NCBI GenBank assembly: GCA_028023455.1
Contig: JAQFVV010000282.1
Span: forward strand, 373,001-437,000
DNA: 64,000 nucleotides
From: Epiperipatus broadwayi
Lineage: Eukaryota; Onychophora; Udeonychophora; Euonychophora; Peripatidae
Reading direction: 5' to 3'
Shown in pieces: positions 54,181 to 64,000 of this stretch. The notes under the pieces were generated by a model. The model saw only the letters and a program-made list of their open reading frames with translations. It ran no database searches and was not told the DNA's origin. The position numbers and the translations under genes were made by a program. Every line of letters begins with the position of its first letter. Position 1 is the stretch's first letter.

Positions 54181-56995
54181 TTGTGTCAGCCACGGGTGGC
54201 ACGATTTCTAATCAAAAACACATTAATATAACATTCCTAGGCCAGCGATTCTCTATTAATATTGACTTTTTGTTTGTTTGTTTACAAAGTTTACTTTCTT
54301 TTGTTTCTGAATTTTTTTTCCCAAATAATATTTTTGACGATGGTATAATAATAGTTGTTTTGTTTTTTTTTAATTTTTATTGACAAGAGGGTCTTTTTTG
54401 GTGTGTGTTCAAATAGTAATTTGGTTTTTTTTTTAAAATAGTATTACTGTTTTTGTAAAATTGGATTGCCAAAATTTAAGAGAGAATGGGTTTTTTTTGG
54501 ATGGATCTTTAAATAATAATTGACGTTACTTTGATAGGTTTCCATTTGATTGCCGACAACAATTAGTGGGAGGGGTGTTTTTGTGTATGATTAAATAATA
54601 ATTTACATTACTTTTATAGGTTTACATTTGATTTCCGACAACAATTATTGAGATAAGTGGGGGTTTTTTTTCGTGTGTGTGTGTGTATGATTAAATAAAA
54701 ATTAAAACCGTTACTTTTATCGGTTTACATTTGATTGACAATCAATTTGACTTCCTTTCATTTATAAATTATGGTTTTGCTTCTACAAATAAATATTTTT
54801 TGACAATGGGACAATAAGTTGTTGTTTGTTTAATTTTTATTGACAAGAGGGTGTTTTTTGGTGTAGTTTCAAATAGTAATTTGGTTTACGTTTAAATAAT
54901 AAGTTATGGTCTTACTTTGATTGTTTTACATTTGATTGCTGATGCTAATTATTGGGAGAAGGCATGTTTTTTGTGTGTAGGATTGTAGACAACAATTATT
55001 GGGAGAAGGGTGGATTAATTGTTTAAAGAATAGTAGTTTACATTACTTTTAGTGGTGGTGTACATTTGATTGTTGAAGAATAGTAGTTTACATTACTTTT
55101 AGTGGTGGTGTACATTTGATTGTTGACAATAATTAGTGAGAGGGGTGTGTGTTTTGGGGTGATGATTAAATACTAATTTACCTTCCTTTTATTTTACATT
55201 TGATTGTCGACAACAATTATTGGAAGAAAAGGGTTGTTTTTTGGTGTATGTTTAAATCAAAATTGAATCGGTTACATTTGATTGACAACTGATTTTACTT
55301 TCTTTTTTTTTTTTTCGTTTATAAATTATGGTTTTGGTTTCCACAAAACTTAATATTTTTTGACAATGGGACAATAATAGTTGTTGTTTCTTTCATTTTT
55401 ATTGACAAGAGTGGGTCTTTTTCGGTGTATGTTCAAATAGTAATTTGGGTTACGTTTAAAAAATAATTGGTTTACCTTACTTTTACTACTTTACATTTGA
55501 TTGCCGACAACAATTAATAGGAGGGGTGTTTTTGTGTACGATTAAAGAATAATTTTACGTTACTTTTATTTTTGACATTTGATTGCCGACAACAATTATT
55601 GGGAGAAAGAGTTTCGCGTTTTATTTTTTGTTTGTGTGTATGTTTAAATCAAAAATTTAAGTGACTTTTATCGGTTACAATTTGATTGATGACCGATTTG
55701 TCTTTCTTTTTTTTTTCATTTATAAATTATTTGGGTTTTCCCAAATAATATTCGCTCTGACAATGGGACAATAATAGTTGTTGTTTCTTTAATTTTGATT
55801 GACAAGAGCAGGTCTTTTTCAGTTTATGTTCAAATAGTAATTTGGGTTATGTTTAACTAATAATTCACAGTCTTACTTTGATTGGTTTACATTTGATTGT
55901 CGACAACAATTAGTGGGAGGGGTCCCCCCCCACTATACAATTAAAGAATAATTAATGACGTTCCTTTGATTTGACCGTCTGATTGCCGACGGACAACAAT
56001 TATTGGGAGAAGAAGTGTTTTTTGGGCTATGTTTAAATAAAAATTTTAGTTACTTCTTTTATTTGACATTTGATTGCCAACAACAACAATTATTGGGAGA
56101 AGAAGAGATGTACATTTAAAATAAAAATTGAAGTTACTTCTTTTATTTTTGACATTTGACAAAGGCCATTTGGAATCCCTCAAACAAACTTGCCTTTACG
56201 AAGTGAACATTTCCGTTGTCAGCCACAATGAGACTTACAAATGAAAGTCAAAAGATGTTTTTGGACCTCTGCATATATTTGCCACACAATCCAATCTTTT
56301 CTCTCAGCAGCAGGATGTTTTTTTTTTGCTGTAGAAATATTCCAGCACCGGCTTCCGTGTCTGGCAATTCCCATCTCTTTTCAAGTTTTTCTGTTGTTTG
56401 AATTAGCCATCTTCTTGGTCTCGGAAAATTTCTTGCTAAAACATGACTCAAAGCATGATCGTTTAAAAATTTTGGTATGCTAACCCACCCTAATCGAGAA
56501 TTTAGGAGGCTTATAGCTTTACAAGGAACAATCATGACACTGTTTAAATTGTTAAAAGGTAACAGTACATCAATTCATCTTTAAAAAAAAGGCCCCAATA
56601 AAAATGTAAATACTTTTGACATGATCAAATTAACACACCCTCATATGATATTGTTATATCAAATACATAACACAGCATTACAATATAGTGCATGACACAA
56701 ACAACTATGGCATTTTCCTCTGCTTTTAGCATCGGAAAAAGCCACACTGTTAGCTGCTAAGCTGAGTTAACACTCTTTCTAGATTTTATCGTAGAAAGAA
56801 AGACTTAACTCCGAGTTAACATTCTACCTTTTAGCGTATTAGCATAGAAACAAGACTTAACTCTGAGTTAACAATCTTTCTAGGATTTATTTTAGAAAGC
56901 ATAATGCTTAAAGGCTTGGGCACGGCCGTGGAAATGGCATATTTCTAGAAATTTAGCTAGAAATCGCGCCACCCATGGCTGACACGAAGGATCAG
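54181..56995. mobile_element. 2.8-kb element with terminal inverted repeats and a GT-rich higher-order repeat core
   Basis: TIRs: GTGTCAGCCACGGGTGGCAC at the left and, inverted, GTGTCAGCCATGGGTGGCGC at the right (about 28 bp, both continuing GATTTCTA). The core, about 54290-56170, is a degenerate nested repeat. A short motif ATTGCCGACAACAATTATTG recurs about a dozen times. A longer block starting near GACAATGGGACAATAATAG recurs at about 54335, 54800, 55360 and 55755. The plus strand is strikingly poor in C. Subterminal palindromes TTAACTCCGAGTTAA (56805-56819) and TTAACTCTGAGTTAA (56857-56871) lie near the right end. No transposase and no clear TSD; probably a large non-autonomous DNA element. 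Confidence 0.6.
56248..56535 (-). CDS. Unrecognised open frame inside the 2.8-kb TIR element
   Basis: A 95-residue minus-strand frame, more GC-rich than its surroundings, includes LNSRLGWVSIPKFLNDHALS and ARNFPRPRRWLIQTTEKLEK. The composition is balanced and protein-like, unlike most frames in the window, with a basic stretch and amphipathic segments but no motif I can assign. It could be a remnant of the element's own protein or of a captured exon. Overlapping plus-strand frames exist, so even its reality is uncertain. Confidence 0.25.
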   Translation of the reverse strand: MIVPCKAISLLNSRLGWVSIPKFLNDHALSHVLARNFPRPRRWLIQTTEKLEKRWELPDTEAGAGIFLQQKKNILLLREKIGLCGKYMQRSKNIF

Positions 56996-57018
56996 ATGAG
57001 AACCGTTATATCAATAAA

Positions 57019-57138
57019 TTTTTTTTTTTTTTTTTTTCATATGTCATAGCATCTGCCGGGACGCGAACCCACACCCGTCTGCAACCAACTACTTGCTTGC
57101 ATGGCGGTTGCGATACCTCTCGGCTAACAACGCAAGAC
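57019..57138 (-). mobile_element. tRNA-derived SINE, diverged
   Basis: Minus-strand body with GTCATAGCATCTGCCGGGACG and a long T-run. Flanked by ATATCAATAAA at 57008-57018 and 57139-57149. It carries the same CTTGCTTG-type anticodon-arm variant as the copy at 8905, suggesting a subfamily. Confidence 0.8.
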
Positions 57139-57149
57139 ATATCAATAAA

Positions 57150-57770
57150 ATTTATACGAATTTTTGATGCCTTAGGAAGATTTCAATCATGTGCCTTCAC
57201 AGAAAAACAAAATATTTTATTTTTTTTTTCTTATAAAATTAAAAAACAATAAACACAAAAATTAGATCCTAATGCAACCAGAAACAAAATAATTTTCTTA
57301 TTTAATTTTTATTTATGCTGGCTCTGAGCCAACCACATTACTGAATTATAAAAATAAATAAAAGTGATTATAATTGAACAAAATCAGAAAAAAAAGTTCA
57401 AATCACTATGTAGGATTAAATGTACTATTTTCAAATTTTATTGTTAACCCATTATTTCTTTCATCTTAGTTTAATCATATCACAATAATCTAGTTGCCTA
57501 GAATTCAGACCAACCTCTCACACTTTAGATATTTTTAAAACATAATTTTTCAAGTAAGCCCTATAGCACATTTTATAATTTTTTACCTTATATACACATG
57601 ACTTTTTGAGGTACTTAAATTTTATATATGTATCTATTAGAAATCAGTCAATGCTTAGACAATAGCAATATAGATAACAATCAACAATCTCAAACTGTAT
57701 GTGAAGGCAAACTCCTTTTAACAATAAAGGTAGAATCCAGAGAGAGACAGACACACACACATAGACAGAC
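57150..57770. other. AT-rich stretch with no recognised feature
   Basis: Nothing recognised. Confidence 0.45.
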
Positions 57771-57774
57771 AGAC

Positions 57775-58992
<1,218 letters not shown>

Positions 58993-59350
58993 ACAAATTA
59001 ACATAGTTTAATTATCATATTTCAAATTTTCTGTACTCATAACTTTGATACAGACCACTTTATGGAACCCAAATATATACTTTAAACCTCATTTAATGAA
59101 TAATATATCTGCAGTGTTATAGAGATTCCAATATCTGATTTCCTTACTCATGTTGACAGTTTTTTTTTATATATAAAAGAGAGACTTTATTGAGTACAAG
59201 GTAAATATTGATTTACATAGAGTAATATGAACATTTGAAATGACACATTGAATTTTTTTGTCCATAGCATTTCCAGAAATTGATCAACCCATGGAAACTC
59301 AAAGCATTAATTCATAAGAAGATTAACCATTAAAGACAAATGCATGTTAC
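58993..59350. other. AT-rich stretch with no recognised feature
   Basis: Nothing recognised. Confidence 0.4.
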
Positions 59351-59352
59351 AA

Positions 59353-60385
59353 TTAGGAATTATTTGTAAAGTCTAGAGCTTAAATATGAGTAGCATTTTA
59401 GGAGTACAATAATGAGAAATCCAATTTGAGATGGATAAGTTGAGAGTAGGAAAACACTTGGAGATAACAACATTGGAAATAATAAATTTGAATAGGATGA
59501 ATCACTTGCAATTAAAATCATTAGGCCAAACTGCAGCTTACTTTGCAATAATATTTGGATAAAATAGTTTATAACAATAACGCTAAAAGACCCGCTATGA
59601 ATAGGGTTTTTTTCCTCCTTGTGAATGAGAAAATCAATATTGTTAGTGATTCCCATAGCACTCTCATCCATAACCTTCTCCTCAAAAGAACCAGGATTTA
59701 GGTCTTTGGGACCCCTCCCAACAGCCAGACTCTCTCATTTAATCAGCAAAGTTGAGTTTAATGAAAATTTTAATTAATATGTAGAATTAGGAATTATTTG
59801 CAAAGTCTAGATTTCAAATATGAATAGTGTTTTAGGAGTACAATATTGAGATATCCAATTTGAGAAATAGAAAAACACTTGGAGATAACATAAAATACGG
59901 ACTAAATCAATCTACTCTTCAGTTCATTTAAATGGTCTTGAATATTCTCACAAGAGAGCAATCCCAAATACTTTGGAAAAATTATGGAAAAACTATGGAG
60001 AACAAGGGAAAAAATCCAAGCTTCAAAATGACTCTGCTGAAAACCATTCTAAACCATCATGCAAATCACATGAACAGCAAATGGCCAGCCCTATCAATAA
60101 CAACATTAGAAGTAATAAAATTAAATATGGTGAATCACTTGCAATTAGAATCATGAGGCCAAACTGCAACTTATTTTGCAATAATACATGGATAAAATCA
60201 TTCATGACAATAACGTTAAAAAATCGCTTTAATTAACATTATTTTTCCTATCTTGTGAATGAGAAAAACCAACATTGGTAACGATCAACACAGCACCCTC
60301 ATCCCAGCCCCTTCCCTCAAAAGAACTAGGATTTAGGTGCCTGGGGGCCTTCCCAACAATCATACTCTCTTATTCATTCAACAAA
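59353..60385. repeat. Two tandem copies of an unclassified repeat, the first internally deleted
   Basis: Copy 1 (59353-59783) and copy 2 (59784-60385) share start (AATTAGGAATTATTTG) and end (CTCAAAAGAACCAGGATTTA or close). Copy 2 contains about 200 extra bases (about 59899-60099), exactly bounded by short ATAAC repeats. Copy 2 has two overlapping open frames (59932-60156 and 59973-60236) without recognised motifs. Confidence 0.6.
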
Positions 60386-60389
60386 ATTA

Positions 60390-61030
60390 AATGAAATGAA
60401 AATTTTTATTAAAAGGTAAATCTCTGTAGAAATCTTTTGTAATTTTAATGACTGCCTATAATTTACATAGCATTTTTATAAAAGTTGAAATTATTCTTAC
60501 TTATGATTACATTGTTGATATAGCTTGTATATGAAAAGAGAGCTAAGAAATTCCCTGTTTTAATAGGGATAGTTTTAGAGAAAATTAAATTTCCTAAACT
60601 AGGAAAAAGAGAATGAAATGGTGAGCCAGAAACAGAGTTAACTGGAGTCCTTGGCTCCCTCTAGTGGATGGACTATGTGTGTTGCCTATATCACTTTATT
60701 AAATAGTTTTTTTTACATAGTAAAAAAATTAATTTTTAAATACCATGAAGAAATTTTAGTAAAAAATTATATAAAAATATAGACATCAAACAAATAATCT
60801 AAGATCTGACAGTATTGGTAGTTAATTAGAAAAATTCCAAATGCCCAAATAACTAACCCAAGAGACCGAAACTTGACCCTTACATTCAAATTTTTGAATT
60901 TTATCTATAAAAAAATAATGGATTATAGGAAAGATGAGATTAAACACAAAATGGCATCTTAAAATCCCTAAGTTATTAAAGTTATGGCTCCAGTATTGGA
61001 AAAAAAACTCTATCTATATATTGCTAATTT
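60390..61030. other. AT-rich stretch with no recognised feature
   Basis: Nothing recognised. Confidence 0.45.
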
Positions 61031-61035
61031 TAGTA

Positions 61036-61906
61036 TACACCTGAATCTTGTTTTATGCAGATTATTTTAATGCAATTTTGAAGTTATATGATTCATGTTT
61101 CTTCTTAATATCCTTCATATTTCACTATATTTATTAGATATCAAGAAATTTAAATTATTAATAACTTATTTTGACTTGAAATACTTTTTTCTTTCTTTCA
61201 AAAATATAACTTTATATTAGCAGCTTACGTTAATATGACCATAAGCTGTATTTAGAATCTTAGCTTCTATGTAAATAACCTACTTATACTAATGAGTAAA
61301 TAATAATAATAGATTTATATGTACGTATAAAAATATCACAATAAATATTCAAAAATTGTAAACTTTTAAAATTATTTTGTTAGATATTAACAGAAATAAA
61401 TATTTTTTTAGATTTTTAAAATAAATAATAACGAAGATTTTATTGATTTTATAAACTGAAAATAATCTTTGGAATGATAATGTCTAATCTTTTAGTTTTG
61501 ATTGCAAACTCATTTTTTTAATATAGAAACTGCACAAGACTGGAAGTGGTGCTAGTTGTACAATACATCACGAATCTGATTTTTTACTAGTTCACAAATG
61601 AACCCATATAATGAAAAAATGTAAAATTAAATACTGTAGTTAATAAAAAAAAGTAAAAAAAGTTTGTCTTGTATTAATTTTTTTCATATATTTGAAATTT
61701 TTTACTAGTCATACTTTATTTCCTTATTTTTTTAATGTGAATTTTAAAGTAATTTTTCATTGTTGCTTTGCTTTTATGCTAATTTCTGAAAATTACGGGA
61801 ACCTATCCCTCATTTTTCAAGGTAAGTTACATTCATTTTTGTGCAATTCCTTTTGTGCGCATTTTCTGAGAAACCTATCTACTGCATAAAATGAGACCCA
61901 GGTGTA
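61036..61906. mobile_element. Pogo/Tigger-like MITE, inverted relative to 20275
   Basis: Ends CACCTGAATCTTGTTTTATG and (inverted) CACCTGGGTCTCATTTTATG, bordered by TA on both sides. Aligns end to end with the reverse complement of 20275-21248 without that copy's LINE insertion, so it shows the uninterrupted form (about 870 bp). Confidence 0.75.
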
Positions 61907-62071
61907 TTTGATAATGAAGATAAGATATAGCCAACATGAACTTTTTGTATTTGTGAAATGCATTGTAGTGGAATAAAAATTGAGTGATAGTTTCTTCATC
62001 ATAGCAACATAAAAAACTTTGGTTGGAAGAACATTAAGATTAATTTTAATTTTAAAAAATCATCAAATTTG

Positions 62072-62163
62072 TCAAGCATTGGTGGTCAAGTGGTCAGAAC
62101 AGCTGCCTTACAAGCAGTTGTCCTGGGTTCACTTCCCAGCCAATGCTTTGACACATGGAAAAA
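62072..62163 (+). mobile_element. tRNA-derived SINE
   Basis: Body TCAAGCATTGGTGGTCAAGT through CCAATGCTTTGACACATGG and an A-run. It lacks the GGGTTAGC part of the variable region, like the copy at 32741. The target duplication is too decayed to call. Confidence 0.82.
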
Positions 62164-62319
62164 AATCTGATATTTGGGCCCTGTAAGTAACTTTTGAGAA
62201 ATTTTTAACAATTAAATAATTGTAAAGACTGTTAAAACATTAACAAAACAGCATTTATAAACTGCAAAATAATTAAGTTGTTTGTATACTGCTATTTTAG
62301 GACACTCATATCAAGATGA

Positions 62320-62560
62320 TCATCATCATTTTCAATCATAATCAATCCACTGCAGGATGAAGATCTCTCCAAGTTCAATCCATCTTCTCTGATATCTAGC
62401 CTCTTTTCTCCACATTATCCCAGCATACTTTCTTATTTCATTCAATTATCTCACATGTGGTCTCTTTAAGATTTCAATTGTCCATCTATTATGATCTTTT
62501 CTGGCATTATGTCCATCCCAACTCCAGTTCAGTCTTTTAATTCTTTCACTGATGTCAGTA
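62320..62560 (-). mobile_element. RTE-like LINE 3'-end fragment
   Basis: Same block as 7392-7672: ATCATC tail and complement of the C-terminal coding end, with a deletion of about 40 bases after 62467. Confidence 0.8.
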
Positions 62561-62569
62561 ACAAAAAGT

Positions 62570-63345
62570 TCCTTCTTTTACCTATGTCTTTCATTTTCAA
62601 TATGTTTTTATTCATTTTCAACCTTGTTGAGTGGTTTGAAGTTTCTGTATTGGTTTTCTGTTAAGATATTCAAAATATTTCTAAATAGCAGGAAAACAGT
62701 TGGCATAAATATTAATTGCATAGTAAGTAGAGATCTTATTTTGTTGCCTAAGCATTTTACTTCCTTTGAATGATGACAAAGTATGGTCAACTTTTCTGTA
62801 AAATAATATTATTGTTGAAATTACTATATAAAAACTGAATGATTTATGGATTTGATTTTCATAACTTTCTTATCTACCTTTATGGTTTTATCCTATGATA
62901 GAGTGAATGACTCAAAATGTAAAGATTTCAGAATCAATATTAAGCTGAGAATGTAAATAAAAATTCAATTTACTTGCACTAAGATTTGGATCCCACATGA
63001 CTTTCTGGGGAACTAACTATATAATTATCATACTATGTGCATTTGTATTATAAATGGCATTCCTTTGACATGTTTTCACAAATCCATCACAATAATTTGT
63101 GTTGAGGTTGTATCTAATGTGAATCTTATAAAGAAGTACAATCATGATTGCTTTCATTTTATTAAAAATCTTACAAAGAACAGATTTTCTAATTCTTTTA
63201 TCAGCACAAAATTATTCTCAGCATATGCAAATATATATTTTACATAAGTGTAGATAACTAACTTATGAAATATTCTATAGATCAAGAAACCTTTCTATTG
63301 GCCTAAAAAATTTAAAAACATTTATTATGCTTTGATAATACACAT
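62570..63345. other. AT-rich stretch with no recognised feature
   Basis: Nothing recognised. Open frames here are low-complexity. Confidence 0.45.
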
Positions 63346-63348
63346 TTG

Positions 63349-64000
63349 TAGCAAACTCTCTATATGGGCCATCCAGAGCAAGCCTTAATAATCAATGGAT
63401 GAAAGGTTTCTGCATAAAATCTCTCTCTAGTGCCTACTTATCCAATATCTTCAGACTAACTTCTAGCTTGTGGCTTTTATCAGTAAGGGCCTTGGATCTG
63501 AGAACACTGCACCTAGATATTAGAATCTAGAACAATTCTCCAGCAGCCACCTTTTAAATATTTAGTTAACTATATACTGACCACGTCCAAGATGAAAACA
63601 CACTAGTGTTTTCAATCCAAACTCATTTGATTATATAAACATATAGATCTGAACCAGTCCATATTACAGTCACCATTGTCCTGTAGGCAGGATTGGTATA
63701 AAACCATTGAAACATCACATTATCACTATTTCCTACGTTTACACAATCCATTAAACCAATAGCAAACTCTCTGTACAGTAGTGCCACCCAGTTCAAGCCT
63801 TATTAATCAATGAATATAAGGTGCATGCATAAATCCCTATCTAATGCCTTCTCTTCCATGGATGAAAGTCACAAGCTAGAAATTAGTCTGGGAATATTAG
63901 ACAAATAGGTACTAGATAAAAATTTATGCACAAACCTTTTTGCATCTATTCATTACCTAAAACTTGTACTGAGTGACATTACTTTATGGAGAGTTGCTAT
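63349..64000 (+). mobile_element. Hammerhead repeat family H2, tandem copies running off the window
   Basis: Units start at about 63349 and 63759 (AGCAAACTCTCTGTACAGTA-type beginning), giving a period of about 410 bp. An inverted partial copy begins near 63855. The unit carries AGATCTGAACCAGTCC, a decayed form of the shared hairpin. Hammerhead cores near 63445-63490 (minus; CUGAUAA) and 63855-63895 (plus; GGAUGA) are mutated. Confidence 0.65.

Noticed and set aside
62552-63247. Short Phe/Leu-rich open frames that look like membrane segments
   Set aside because: Their composition is what T-rich DNA yields in any frame. No start context, motif or conservation supports them.

Overview
The window looks like AT-rich (roughly 70% A+T) intergenic or intronic DNA of an invertebrate animal. 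The evidence is decayed RTE-like and other non-LTR retrotransposons, Penelope-like elements (PLEs), tRNA-derived SINEs, TA- and TTAA-flanked MITEs, long GATA microsatellites and a 500-base assembly gap. I cannot name the species. I found no intact host gene; every protein similarity I recognise belongs to a transposable element.

Layout. 1-2610: 5'-truncated, inactivated RTE-like LINE. 2.8-10.2 kb: LINE 3' ends, a SINE and the first hammerhead-bearing repeats. 10.29-10.93 kb: miniature PLE with inverted arms. 11.2-11.7 kb: gap, then a second PLE 3' end. 12.72-13.93 kb: tandem hammerhead element with a perfect 17-bp target-site duplication (TSD). 14.9-15.7 kb: foldback hammerhead element. 18.4-20.1 kb: hammerhead repeat whose TA tract holds a tandem array (unit about 416 bp) of another hammerhead family. 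20.3-25.0 kb: two pogo/Tigger-like MITEs and a LINE RT relic. 25.5-32.2 kb: hammerhead monomers and dimers, a LINE ORF1 relic and SINEs. 35.7-36.6 kb: another hammerhead pair and a MITE. 37.7-40.96 kb: PLE with long inverted arms, each carrying a different later insertion. 42.9-53.9 kb: tandem duplications, SINEs, a PLE GIY-YIG fragment and more hammerhead repeats. 54.18-57.0 kb: a 2.8-kb element with terminal inverted repeats and a GT-rich core. 57.8-59.0 kb: GATA-type microsatellite. 59-64 kb: further repeats.

Unifying theme. About eight repeat families carry type I hammerhead ribozyme cores: a stem I strand, CUGANGA, stem II, GAAA, a short often palindromic stem III ending in U, cleavage nucleotide H17, then the other stem I strand. 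Several copies are complete, and stem I pairing survives sequence change between copies. Some sit in the terminal regions of PLEs with recognisable GIY-YIG endonuclease remnants. Others form protein-free tandem arrays, inverted dimers or monomers bounded by 13-17-bp TSDs. This is the known architecture of PLEs and of animal retrozymes (small circular-RNA retroelements with hammerheads). My inference is that autonomous PLEs supplied reverse transcriptase and endonuclease for these non-autonomous RNAs. The diversity and density of families within 64 kb is the main discovery candidate. Positions of repeat boundaries are read by eye and may be off by several bases.
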